The notes under the pieces were generated by a model, which saw only the letters and a program-made list of their open reading frames with translations, made no database searches and was not told the origin of the DNA. From contig JAZRVT010000005.1 in NCBI GenBank assembly GCA_045599325.1, positions 1-64,000 on the forward strand: a DNA stretch of 64,000 bases, read 5' to 3'. Positions 41,682 to 50,268 of the stretch are shown here, piece by piece; the stretch's first letter is position 1, and each line of letters begins with the position of its first letter. Both the position numbers and the translations under genes were made by a program. The stretch is from Cacconaster sp045599325 (lineage in GTDB: Bacteria > Bacteroidota > Bacteroidia > Bacteroidales > UBA932).

Positions 41682-42377
41682 ATGGCAAACATATTCAAGT
41701 CATCCATCGGGAAGAAGCTGATTATGAGCATCAGCGGTCTTTTCCTCATCCTTTTCCTGACACTTCACATGTGTCTGAACCTGACTTACGTATTTGACCC
41801 TAGCAGCGCGATGGTCAGCGGTGTATGGGCCGGCAAGGTCTTCCAGGGTGTCTGCGACTTCATGTCACTCGGCATTGTCAGCATCATGGTCCCTGTCCTC
41901 GCCTTCGGTTTCCTGGTTCACATCATCTACGCCTTCATCCTTACAATCGGCAACCTGAAGGCACGCGGAAACCAGAGATACGCTGTTTCAAACAAGGCAC
42001 AGGCTGACTCCTGGTCTGCAAAGAACATGTTTGTCCTCGGACTTATCGTCATCATCGGCATCGCCCTTCACCTCACGGACTTCTGGGCTGACATGCAGCT
42101 CCAGCACTTTATGGGCAACGAGCAGGCAAGCCCTTACGAACTGATGGCAGCAACCTTCGGCAGGTGGTGGATCCTCGCACTCTATCTCGTATGGTTCGTG
42201 GCTCTCTGGTTCCACCTTACACACGGATTCTGGAGCGCACTCCAGACCCTCGGCTGGAACAACCAGATCTGGTTCAAGAGATGGAAATGGATCTGCGGAA
42301 TCTACGTCACAATCATCCTCCTCGGATTCGCACTCATCGCAGTCTTCGCTTTCTGCAAGACCAACGGTCTCTGCTAG
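41682..42377 (+). CDS. sdhC: Succinate dehydrogenase/fumarate reductase cytochrome b subunit (type B)
   Basis: A 231-residue membrane anchor with five hydrophobic helices and histidines suited to bind two hemes (LTLHMCLN, FLVHIIYAF, IALHLTDFW, FHLTHGFWSA), as in the Wolinella FrdC and Bacteroides FrdC families. It passes electrons between menaquinol and the flavoprotein/iron-sulfur subunits. Normally frdA and frdB follow directly. Here the next gene is hemW on the opposite strand, and no A or B subunit occurs in the window. The stop codon overlaps that of hemW in a CTAG. Confidence 0.92.
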   Translation: MANIFKSSIGKKLIMSISGLFLILFLTLHMCLNLTYVFDPSSAMVSGVWAGKVFQGVCDFMSLGIVSIMVPVLAFGFLVHIIYAFILTIGNLKARGNQRYAVSNKAQADSWSAKNMFVLGLIVIIGIALHLTDFWADMQLQHFMGNEQASPYELMAATFGRWWILALYLVWFVALWFHLTHGFWSALQTLGWNNQIWFKRWKWICGIYVTIILLGFALIAVFAFCKTNGLC

Positions 42378-43411
42378 AACAGTTCTGATATGACAGCGTC
42401 GGATATGAAGAATTTCTCCTGAGGTATCCTGACGCGACCGCCATCAACGGCAAGATTACCGGCCTGCACCATTCTGATGCAGGCCGCGTTGTTTTCAAGC
42501 AGTGCCGCATCGACTCCCGCAGCCGTGCGCAGTCCGAGCATGATCCGCTCCTCGCGGACCTCGGCATCGGAGAGGGTCTCTCCTCCACCACCCTCACCAT
42601 TCATATAAAGGGCAAGGTCCGGAGCGTTCCACGAGCGGCAGCGCTCTCCGTCGAAAGAGTGTGCCGAGGCCCCCAGGCCCAGATAAGGCTCCCGCTTCCA
42701 GTAAGCGCCGTTATGCCGCGACTCGCGGCCCTGGAGGGCCCAGTTGGATATTTCATAGTGGATATATCCCTCCGAAGCAAGCCTTTCCTGCAGGCGGAGA
42801 TACTGCCTGTTGCAGGCCTCTTCGTCTTCAGCGGCCCAGCGGCCCATCATCTGGTAGCAGGAGATGTGTTCGGGATGCAGCGCGGCGGCACGGTCGATGG
42901 AGAGCTCCCACTCCCCGTCAGTGAGTCCCCGGAAGCCGAAGATAAGGTCAAGGGAGAGATTGGCGAAGCCGGCCTGGCGCAGCGCGCTGAAAGCCGCCAC
43001 AGCCTCATCTGCGGTGTGCCGGCGCTTCATCCAGCGCAGATGCCTGTTGCAGAAGGACTGAACTCCCATACTCACGCGGCTGACCCCTGCCTCACGCAGC
43101 TCGCCGATGAGGCCGGGAGCCACATCGTCGGGGTTCACCTCCACGGTGAACTCTTCGAGAGCGCTCAAATCGAATATCTTCCTGAGGCCGCCCGCCACCT
43201 TCAGCAGTTCACCACTGGGCATAGCGGAAGGAGTCCCTCCGCCAAAATAGAGAGTGGCTGGAGGAACTCCTTTCAGATAATCCCTGCGTGCCGAAGCCTC
43301 GCGGAGCAGGGTTTCCGCATAACCGGCAGGGTCAAGCCCTGCTCTGGAGTAGAAATCGCAGTAGATACACTTGGAAGAGCAGAACGGGAAATGGACGTAG
43401 ATGCCGGCCAT
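42374..43411 (-). CDS. hemW: Radical SAM heme chaperone HemW
   Basis: A 345-residue radical SAM protein with the cluster motif CSSKCIYC (Cys11, 15, 18), the downstream GGGTPSAM glycine motif and the HemW C-terminal domain. HemW is thought to deliver heme to respiratory proteins; it was long misnamed coproporphyrinogen III oxidase. Its neighbour across the shared stop is a diheme cytochrome b, a suggestive pairing. It begins three bases after the stop of the membrane coiled-coil protein. Confidence 0.93.
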   Translation of the reverse strand: MAGIYVHFPFCSSKCIYCDFYSRAGLDPAGYAETLLREASARRDYLKGVPPATLYFGGGTPSAMPSGELLKVAGGLRKIFDLSALEEFTVEVNPDDVAPGLIGELREAGVSRVSMGVQSFCNRHLRWMKRRHTADEAVAAFSALRQAGFANLSLDLIFGFRGLTDGEWELSIDRAAALHPEHISCYQMMGRWAAEDEEACNRQYLRLQERLASEGYIHYEISNWALQGRESRHNGAYWKREPYLGLGASAHSFDGERCRSWNAPDLALYMNGEGGGGETLSDAEVREERIMLGLRTAAGVDAALLENNAACIRMVQAGNLAVDGGRVRIPQEKFFISDAVISELF

Positions 43412-43414
43412 CCG

Positions 43415-44356
43415 CTACTTCAGGATCAGGTCTGCCGATCCGAGCTTCGTCTCCTTGGTGTAGAAGTCTACTGTGTACCTTCCCTTGGCGAAGCCCTGTG
43501 AACTGCCGAAATAGAGGCATATCTCAACCTCTTCACCCTGGTAGTCCACCTCGCGGGACGCTGAGTAGACCATCTGCTCGCCGCCGCAGGTGAACACCTT
43601 TCCGCCGTCATCGGTCATCAGAATGTCATCCGGACCCTTGATGCGGATATAGACGGTACGCCAGCCGCAGTCAGCGATGGAGTTCTCAATCAGACTCAGG
43701 CAGGCGCGGAGCTTCTCAGTCCTGCTGCTGCGGTCTGTGGCCTTGTTGGAGCTGTTGATTGCTGCAAGAGCGAATCCGCGGCCTTTGACAACAGCACCTG
43801 CTGAAGCCTTCTTGGAAAGCTTGTCAGTGGTGGTCTTGAGGTCATCGTACTGACGCTTGCTCTCCTGAGCCTCGCGGCGTGCAGCAGAAGCCTCGTTGCG
43901 GAGGCTGGTATTGAGAGTGTTGAGTGAATCGATCTGGTGGATGTAGCCCCTCATAATCGTGCGGAGGGTTCCGAGCTCCTTCTCGTACTGGCGGATCTTG
44001 GCGCGGTTGGTGGCCTCTGTCTGCTGCAGGCGCTCGATCAGCTGGCCGACCTTCTCCTTCTCCACATTGAGGGAGTCGTTGATGGCGGCATTGGTGGTGT
44101 TCAGGGCTTCATAGTCGCTCTGCAGGCTTACAAGCTCTGCAGTAAGGTCCTCCTTCTCGACGCGGAGGTCATTGACAAGGGAGTTGCGGTTGATCCAGAG
44201 CACCACAAGGGCGGCGAGCAGGAGGGCAGCGACAACCCCGAGACCTATCACAATATTGCGCAGAGAGCCCTCAGCGGCCCCCGCGTTGCTTTTCTTCGAC
44301 GGATGATCCTTTTCGAACTGGATCATTTCCTCATCGAGTTCTTCATCTTCGTACAT
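43415..44356 (-). CDS. Membrane-anchored coiled-coil protein of unknown function
   Basis: A 313-residue protein with an acidic cytoplasmic start (MYEDEELDEEMIQFEKDHPS), one membrane helix (about 34-56), a long coiled coil (about 60-190, EKEDLTAELVSLQSDYEALN) and a globular beta-rich C-terminal domain (about 195-313). The topology suggests a periplasmic coiled coil. Similar proteins are widespread in Bacteroidales without a known role; I infer an envelope-linked function only. It is translationally close to hemW. Confidence 0.7.
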   Translation of the reverse strand: MYEDEELDEEMIQFEKDHPSKKSNAGAAEGSLRNIVIGLGVVAALLLAALVVLWINRNSLVNDLRVEKEDLTAELVSLQSDYEALNTTNAAINDSLNVEKEKVGQLIERLQQTEATNRAKIRQYEKELGTLRTIMRGYIHQIDSLNTLNTSLRNEASAARREAQESKRQYDDLKTTTDKLSKKASAGAVVKGRGFALAAINSSNKATDRSSRTEKLRACLSLIENSIADCGWRTVYIRIKGPDDILMTDDGGKVFTCGGEQMVYSASREVDYQGEEVEICLYFGSSQGFAKGRYTVDFYTKETKLGSADLILK

Positions 44357-44377
44357 AGCAGTGTATTATATTTGTTG

Positions 44378-44385
44378 CAAAAATA
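44378..44385 (-). promoter_or_regulatory. -7 box (TATTTTTG on minus strand) for the coiled-coil protein and hemW
   Basis: CAAAAATA on the plus strand, exact consensus on the minus strand, 21 bases upstream of the ATG at 44356. Only two bases separate it from the rightward -7 box at 44388-44395. Confidence 0.5.
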
Positions 44386-44387
44386 GT

Positions 44388-44395
44388 TAATTTTG
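44388..44395 (+). promoter_or_regulatory. -7 box TAATTTTG for the small membrane protein gene
   Basis: Exact consensus 21 bases before the ATG at 44417. The leader length equals that of the divergent gene. Confidence 0.5.
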
Positions 44396-44416
44396 CGAAG
44401 AAAAAATCATTGCAAT

Positions 44417-44902
44417 ATGAGATACCTTGTCCGTTCCCTCAAATACCTTGCCTACTTTATGATATTCTTCATATTCATAGTGGGCGTCATCTGGATCTTC
44501 TCCTCCCAGAAGCAGGCGGGACTTTCATTCGCCGAACTCTTCGAGGAAGGTTCGCTCCCTAAACTGGCAATATTCTTCATCGCCGTGGCAGCCGTCTATC
44601 CGGCGCTCGGCTTCCAGAAGAGGAAACTCTACCTCAACGGTGATTTCAGCAAATATGCAGGAGCAGTCCGCGAGGCGATGGAGTCCCTGGGCTATGAACT
44701 CGAATCTGAGGAGGGCGGCACAGTGACCTACCGCGTCGTCTCCGGCTACGGCCGCGCCACCAGGATGTGGGAGGACCGTATCACCTTCACCACCAGCGAC
44801 AACCCTGTCATCGTCGAAGGCATCCGCAAGGACCTCGTCCGCATCGCCAGCGCCGTCAACTTCAAGATCAGGGAACTCGACCCTCAGGAGACCGAGGCAT
44901 AG
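44417..44902 (+). CDS. Small inner-membrane protein of unknown function
   Basis: A 161-residue protein with two N-terminal membrane helices (LAYFMIFFIFIVGVIWIF and LAIFFIAVAAVYPALGF) and a soluble C-terminal half of alternating charged and hydrophobic residues. No family is recognised beyond a likely Bacteroidales-specific protein. The start at 44417 is preferred over an upstream in-frame start at 44393 that overlaps the -7 box. It marks the left edge of the lower-G+C region. Confidence 0.6.
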   Translation: MRYLVRSLKYLAYFMIFFIFIVGVIWIFSSQKQAGLSFAELFEEGSLPKLAIFFIAVAAVYPALGFQKRKLYLNGDFSKYAGAVREAMESLGYELESEEGGTVTYRVVSGYGRATRMWEDRITFTTSDNPVIVEGIRKDLVRIASAVNFKIRELDPQETEA

Positions 44903-44962
44903 TCTGTCCTACCCGTAACTGACAAACAAGACGGAAAAGGCGGTAGCGGCAGCTAATTCCCC

Positions 44963-46417
44963 TTAGATATTTTCCAATGTAGAGGCGATCAGTTTCCACC
45001 ACTTGGATACTGACGATACAAGAACTCTTTCGTCCGGAGAATGAGGGGAACATAGTGTCGGACCGCAGGATACCATCTGGATCTCAGGATAAACGCCTGA
45101 AAGAATGCCACATTCAAGGCCTCCATGGAGAGCCTTGACAGCTGGTTCATATCCAAAGAGGCTGACGTATATTTCTTTCATCCTGTTCAGAATCGGAGAG
45201 CTCATATCAGGCTTCCAGCCGGAATACCAGCCTGAGAAAACACATTCAGCACCTGCCATCTCGAAAATTGAGCGAACAGCCTCTGCCTCTGCCAACTTTA
45301 TTGAATCCGAAAGGCCACGAAGCATACACGTGACTCTCGCTTTCTCTTCCTCTGTCTTCACTATCGCGATATTGTTGGACGAATCCACTACTCCCTCAAT
45401 GTCAAGGCTCATTCTAAACACACCGTCCGGGCAGGAAACAATTGCCTTGAGGAGATTCAGTGCGACACAGTTTTCAATGGATGAAACCGCCTCAGTTCTG
45501 CTGACGGCTATTGTGACATTCGGATCCGCTTTGCCTGCTTCCGATTTCACCGCCGATGTGAATTCATCTATGAACAGTGACACTTTATCAACCTCCTCTT
45601 GAGGAACTGCGATGACTGAGACAGCCTCACGAGGTATGGCGTTTCTCATATCACCGCCATCAAAGGAGACGAGCAGACAGCCCATATCACGGACCAGAGG
45701 AAGTACGCATCTGGATGCAATCTTATTTGCGTTGGCACGTCCTTTCTCTATATCCATTCCAGAATGGCCGCCCAGCATCCCTTTAAAAACAATTTCAAGA
45801 GCGACATATCCGGAAGGCAACGGAGTCCTTGAATAATTGAACATCGCATTGAAATCGTAGCCTCCGGCACACCCCACATAAAGCTCGCCTTCTGTCTCCG
45901 AATCAAAATTGATCAGGTAGTCTCCACTGAGGAATCCCTGTTTCACGTTCCTGACACCCGTCATTCCAGTTTCTTCTCCTACTGTGAAAAAGCCGTCCAA
46001 CGGACCATGCTGCAAAGTGTCGGACTCCAGAACAGCCATTATCGCAGCGCATCCAAGACCATCATCCGCGCCCAGTGTCGTTCTGTCAGCCATAACCCAC
46101 TGTTCTCCATCTATCAACTCAATATGAGTCTCTATAGGATCCTTCAAGAAATCATGAACTTTGTCCTTGTCTTTCTGGGGAACCATATCCATATGTGCTT
46201 GGAGTATGATTTTCTTTTTACCCTCCATCCCCTTGGAGGCCGGTTTATGAATAAGCACATTACCCACAGAATCCCGTTCTGTTTCAAGTCCGAGACTTCG
46301 ACCGAAATTCTCAATATAATCGCTCACCATTTCCTCATGCCTGCTTGCACGCGGTATCCTGGTGAGTTTATAGAAATTATTCCATACGCAACACGGTTCA
46401 AGATCTCTGATGGTCAT
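44963..46417 (-). CDS. pepD: Aminoacyl-histidine dipeptidase (peptidase M20, PepD)
   Basis: A 484-residue zinc dipeptidase (carnosinase-type) that hydrolyses Xaa-His and other dipeptides in the cytoplasm. It has ILQAHMDMVPQKD, TLGADDGLGCAA and GEETGMTG, supplying the two-metal site. The dimerisation domain contains GLLGGHSGMDI-like GMLGGHSGMDIEKGRANA. No signal peptide is present. It lies 28 bases downstream of the FAD oxidoreductase and is the last gene of the ECF-linked operon. Its codon use has more A/T than the flanking housekeeping genes. Confidence 0.93.
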   Translation of the reverse strand: MTIRDLEPCCVWNNFYKLTRIPRASRHEEMVSDYIENFGRSLGLETERDSVGNVLIHKPASKGMEGKKKIILQAHMDMVPQKDKDKVHDFLKDPIETHIELIDGEQWVMADRTTLGADDGLGCAAIMAVLESDTLQHGPLDGFFTVGEETGMTGVRNVKQGFLSGDYLINFDSETEGELYVGCAGGYDFNAMFNYSRTPLPSGYVALEIVFKGMLGGHSGMDIEKGRANANKIASRCVLPLVRDMGCLLVSFDGGDMRNAIPREAVSVIAVPQEEVDKVSLFIDEFTSAVKSEAGKADPNVTIAVSRTEAVSSIENCVALNLLKAIVSCPDGVFRMSLDIEGVVDSSNNIAIVKTEEEKARVTCMLRGLSDSIKLAEAEAVRSIFEMAGAECVFSGWYSGWKPDMSSPILNRMKEIYVSLFGYEPAVKALHGGLECGILSGVYPEIQMVSCGPTLCSPHSPDERVLVSSVSKWWKLIASTLENI

Positions 46418-46445
46418 ATCGGATATTATTAAAGATTATTTTAGC

Positions 46446-47720
46446 CTATTGATCCCTTTTATTCAACTCAATTACGGTTTTTCTAAGATCAGCCTTACGG
46501 ACACCGTCAATCCTGACAGGATGTAGTTTGCCGTCTTCGCCTTTCACCGTGGTTGTCAATGTCCTGCGCGGGTCAATCATTTCCTGTTCATAATGAACTG
46601 CTCCTCTCCTGCATCTGTTGCCTGTCACCTGACCGGAGTCATCACGCCTGATAGAGCACCCATTAGGGCAAAGAGGGCATATTACCACACCTTCCTCCGG
46701 GAAACCCTTCTTCAAAGCACCTGAAGGAACGTACACAAACTCCTCCAACTGCTCATTCCTAAGGTATCTGGCCGCGTTCTTCCCAGCTATTGCCCCCTGT
46801 TTAGAAACAAGGTCTGCAAGGTCCATGACCTTACGGCAGTTACCACAGGCAAAGATTCCCTTTCTGCTGGTCTGAAGGCAGTTATCAGTAAGCACTCCAT
46901 TGCTTTTCCCATCAAGTTCTATGTGAGCTGTGAGTGCCACTTCATTTTCAGGGATAAGGCCAACTGAAAGCACCAGGCTGTCACATTCTATCAGTCTCTG
47001 AGTACCTGGAATGGGGCGTTTATTGTCGTCAACTGCCGAAATTTCAACTGCAGTGAGCTTACGGCGGCCAATGATATTGCTTACCGTATGGCTCACATAG
47101 ATTGGGATATCGAAATCATACAGGCACTGACTGATATTTCTCTGAAGTCCGCAAGGCTCCTTCATTATCTCAATTACTGCAAGGACTTTAGCCCCCTCCA
47201 GAGTAAGGCGGCGCGCCATAATCAACCCGATGTCTCCAGAACCGAGTATGACCACTCTCTTGCCAACCATAATATTTTTGACATTGACAAGATCCTGGAC
47301 CACTCCGGCTGTAAATACACCTGCGGGCCTGGTTCCTGGAATGGAGATTGCCCCACGTGTCCTCTCCCGGCACCCTGTTGCAAGAACAATGGACTTTGAC
47401 CGAATCTTGCGCAACCCCTCCCGGCACACGGCAGTTACTGTCTTGTCATCATCTATTGAGAGCACCATATGGCCGGTGGCGATTTCCACACCTGCGGACA
47501 CTGCCTCCTCACTTGCTCTCTGAGCATATTCAGGGCCAGTCAAAGCCGCATTATATCTGATAATTCCAAAACCGTCATGGATGCACTGTCGCAACACACC
47601 CCCGGAAAAATCGTTTCTGTCAAGAACGATAACCTTTTCGGCACCATTCTGTTTTGCCGCTGTAGCAGCAGCAAGGCCTCCAGGACCGGCACCCACAACA
47701 ACAACATCAAATAATTCCAT
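46446..47720 (-). CDS. FAD/NAD-dependent oxidoreductase fused to a DUF1667-like Cys domain
   Basis: A 424-residue protein. The N-terminal pyridine-nucleotide-disulfide oxidoreductase fold has FAD loop VVGAGPGGLAAATAAKQNGA and NAD loop VVILGSGDIGLIMARRLTLEG. From about residue 345 it carries CPLCPNGC followed by GNRCRRG and PRRTLTTTV, the pattern of DUF1667, four cysteines suited to an iron-sulfur cluster or zinc. In many Firmicutes and Thermotogae, a GlpA-like protein, this flavoprotein and DUF1667 are three separate adjacent genes. Here the last two are fused. Its ATG overlaps the stop of the upstream GlpA-like gene (TAATG). Probably one subunit of a heteromeric dehydrogenase; the substrate is unknown. 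Confidence 0.82.
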   Translation of the reverse strand: MELFDVVVVGAGPGGLAAATAAKQNGAEKVIVLDRNDFSGGVLRQCIHDGFGIIRYNAALTGPEYAQRASEEAVSAGVEIATGHMVLSIDDDKTVTAVCREGLRKIRSKSIVLATGCRERTRGAISIPGTRPAGVFTAGVVQDLVNVKNIMVGKRVVILGSGDIGLIMARRLTLEGAKVLAVIEIMKEPCGLQRNISQCLYDFDIPIYVSHTVSNIIGRRKLTAVEISAVDDNKRPIPGTQRLIECDSLVLSVGLIPENEVALTAHIELDGKSNGVLTDNCLQTSRKGIFACGNCRKVMDLADLVSKQGAIAGKNAARYLRNEQLEEFVYVPSGALKKGFPEEGVVICPLCPNGCSIRRDDSGQVTGNRCRRGAVHYEQEMIDPRRTLTTTVKGEDGKLHPVRIDGVRKADLRKTVIELNKRDQ

Positions 47721-49186
47721 TATTTAACCCTCCCACTATATAGTTCTGAACCGGGGCCTCTGAACGTGATATCCTCAGGCTCGATGTTGTACTCTTTCTC
47801 AAGTATTTCTGATATTCTTGAAAGACAGTATCCACCGTTACATCTTCCAGTTGTAGCCCAAACGCGGTATTTGATCCCAGAGATTGTCTTTACTCCAAGC
47901 GGATTTTCAATTGCCTGACATATCTCTTTCCTAGTGACTTGCTGGCATCTGCAGACCACATCACCATAAGATGGATCCTTCCTGATCAAATCAGCTTTAA
48001 CCTCGTCCGGCTGTTCGCTGAATTTCAAAATCCGCTTGCGATTCGGCTTAACTTCTTTCTTTTTAAGTTCAAGTGTTTCCGCTATGATGGACCGGACCAT
48101 TTTTGCTATCGGCATCGAAGCTGTCATTCCAGGCGATTCTATCCCGACCAGATTAATAAAGCCTTTGCAGGAAGATTCTTCTTTGATTACGAAATCGTGA
48201 AAACCTCCTTCTTTAGGAGGGGCCTGTTTCGACCTTATCCCCGAATATGCTCCGATTACCTGACTTCTTTCAAGTGTCGGAAGGAGTTTGTGAGCCTCAG
48301 CAAAGAGTCTGTCTATCAGTTCCTGAGTCGAAGCGTAATCTTCGCTGTCCTCTATATATTCAGCACTTGGTCCTATGATGATGTTCCCGTGTATTGTCGG
48401 TGTAAGATGCACTCCCAAGCCTCCAATATTGCGTTTTGGTGCAGGATATACAGGAACATTCAGCACCTTGTCAGCAATCTTGTCAAGTATCAGGTACTCC
48501 CCACGGCAAGGGAATATGCGGTAATCCCCACAACCTGCCATTGCTGAGACTTTGGCCGAATTGAGGCCAGCGCAGTTTACTATCATCCTGCAGAGGAAAA
48601 CCTTATCATTTGAGCTTACTTTGAAAAAGCCGTCTTCCTTATCGATTGATGAGACTTCCTGACCAAGGAAGAATTCAACGCCGTTGTCAGCGGCATTATC
48701 CGCAAGTGCAACAGTATATAGAAAAGGATCGAAGACCGCCGTATTAGGAGAATATAATGCTGCAATGCCTCCTACGTCAGGCAAGACAGAATGCAAAGCT
48801 TTTGCGTCAATTATCTCAAGGCCTTTGCAGCCGTTGGCCTTACCTTGCTCGAGAATTGACTCAAGGGTAGCATAATCTTCATTATCGAAAGCCACCACAT
48901 ACTTTCCAGTCTTTTTGTAGGGGACATCAAGGTCCTTGCATAGTTTTTCAAACCCATCATTCCCTTCCACACAAAGTCTGGCCATAAGACTGCCGGGCCT
49001 ATTGTTGAAGCCGGCGTGAACGACACCTGAATTACGACCGCTCGTGGCTGCCGCAACATCAAATTCTTTCTCCAGTACAGCGACCTTCAGGTCATAGCGG
49101 GAAAGATCATAGGCGACGGCGCATCCTACTGCGCCGGCGCCTATGATAAGGATATCAAACGGACTCATATCCATAAATGGTTGCAT
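47720..49186 (-). CDS. GlpA/LhgO-like FAD-dependent dehydrogenase with C-terminal BFD-like [2Fe-2S] domain
   Basis: A 488-residue protein with a DAO-type FAD fold. Its Rossmann loop is IIGAGAVGCAVAYDLSRYD, and SGRNSGVVHAG resembles L-2-hydroxyglutarate oxidase and the catalytic subunit of anaerobic glycerol-3-phosphate dehydrogenase. The C terminus (about 405-470) has CRCQQVTRKEI and TTGRCNGGYC, the four cysteines of a BFD-like [2Fe-2S] domain. It resembles paired flavin dehydrogenases such as opine or D-hydroxyproline dehydrogenases as well as GlpA. Starts at 49186, 49174 or 49168 are possible. No glycerol kinase gene is nearby, which weakens a glycerol-3-phosphate role. Confidence 0.82.
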   Translation of the reverse strand: MQPFMDMSPFDILIIGAGAVGCAVAYDLSRYDLKVAVLEKEFDVAAATSGRNSGVVHAGFNNRPGSLMARLCVEGNDGFEKLCKDLDVPYKKTGKYVVAFDNEDYATLESILEQGKANGCKGLEIIDAKALHSVLPDVGGIAALYSPNTAVFDPFLYTVALADNAADNGVEFFLGQEVSSIDKEDGFFKVSSNDKVFLCRMIVNCAGLNSAKVSAMAGCGDYRIFPCRGEYLILDKIADKVLNVPVYPAPKRNIGGLGVHLTPTIHGNIIIGPSAEYIEDSEDYASTQELIDRLFAEAHKLLPTLERSQVIGAYSGIRSKQAPPKEGGFHDFVIKEESSCKGFINLVGIESPGMTASMPIAKMVRSIIAETLELKKKEVKPNRKRILKFSEQPDEVKADLIRKDPSYGDVVCRCQQVTRKEICQAIENPLGVKTISGIKYRVWATTGRCNGGYCLSRISEILEKEYNIEPEDITFRGPGSELYSGRVK

Positions 49187-49207
49187 TTATTGCCTGACAA
49201 ACACCAA

Positions 49208-50257
49208 TTAATAATATTTATAGCCAGCCTTCTTGAGTTGATCAATATTCTTGAATCTATGAGGCGGATTGAGGTATGAAGCCATGAATTCATAAGTCTT
49301 GAACCTTATCTCTACGGACTCCCTGCTGTCAATCCTCTCAAATACGTGCGCTCCAGGCATTGGAGGATAAATCTCATATTCAAATTCTTTGTTGTAGAAC
49401 TTCAGAGAATCTATCATCCTTTCTACTTCAGTATGGCTTACGTCATCATCATTTATGCAGGTAGTGATCATCAGCGGCCTTTCGAGCAACTTTGCATATG
49501 TCACAGGGGACCTCCTTGCATATTCTTCCGGCTTTTCATCCGGTAGAGCGCCTATATGGTACTTAGGTGTAAAGTTATTCTTGTAACTCGGCAACTGATA
49601 TGTCAGGCGATAGGCAACGTCGCTCACAGGGACACCGGCATACCCGCAGACATATTTTTCCGGATAACGAAGAATGCTCATCAAGGTTATCATTCCTCCG
49701 TGGCTCCACCCCATTATACCGACGCGCTCCGGATCAACGACAGAGTAATTCTCCACCATATAGTCCCTTGCAGCAAGTACGTCTTCATTTTCGAGTCCGC
49801 CGTAATCGATGGCCTCATATATCGCTCTGCCCCATCCTGTACTTCCACGATAATCCGGGCACAAAACGATATAACCCTGACAAACCATTTCACGCAATAT
49901 GTGAATGTAGGATGTTCCGAAAGAGCCATGGATTCCTCCGTGAGGGAAAACCATCAGCGGATATTTTTTCCCCTGCTTGATATCCTTGGGGAAAAACACA
50001 TAGGAATAGAATATCAACTGATTATTGCGCAGTGTATCTTTGAACGCGCAATTCGGTTTTCTAGTCTGAACAGCCTTCGGAGGTCCGGCAAGTCTCAGGA
50101 TATCCATATATGCGACGTCCTCCATCGCCATCCTGATGTAGACATTGTCAATCTTCTTCTGAGTATTCTGCTCAGAAGAATAATCCTGAGCGCTGGCGCT
50201 GCTGAAAATGAACAGCGCCAGTACAGGAAACAAAAACCCAAATAATCTATTAACCAT
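49208..50257 (-). CDS. Exported alpha/beta hydrolase, peptidase S9-like
   Basis: A 349-residue protein with a signal peptide (about 1-24, ending SSASAQ). The nucleophile elbow is GWSHGG, the acid lies in NDDDVSH and the His in PGAHVFE, in the order of the prolyl-oligopeptidase (S9) catalytic domain. It lacks the N-terminal beta-propeller of classical S9 peptidases, so it may be an esterase or small peptidase. As the only exported enzyme of the SusCD operon it probably processes the substrate before uptake. It starts 11 bases after the susD stop. Confidence 0.8.
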   Translation of the reverse strand: MVNRLFGFLFPVLALFIFSSASAQDYSSEQNTQKKIDNVYIRMAMEDVAYMDILRLAGPPKAVQTRKPNCAFKDTLRNNQLIFYSYVFFPKDIKQGKKYPLMVFPHGGIHGSFGTSYIHILREMVCQGYIVLCPDYRGSTGWGRAIYEAIDYGGLENEDVLAARDYMVENYSVVDPERVGIMGWSHGGMITLMSILRYPEKYVCGYAGVPVSDVAYRLTYQLPSYKNNFTPKYHIGALPDEKPEEYARRSPVTYAKLLERPLMITTCINDDDVSHTEVERMIDSLKFYNKEFEYEIYPPMPGAHVFERIDSRESVEIRFKTYEFMASYLNPPHRFKNIDQLKKAGYKYY

Positions 50258-50268
50258 AACTGCAGTTT

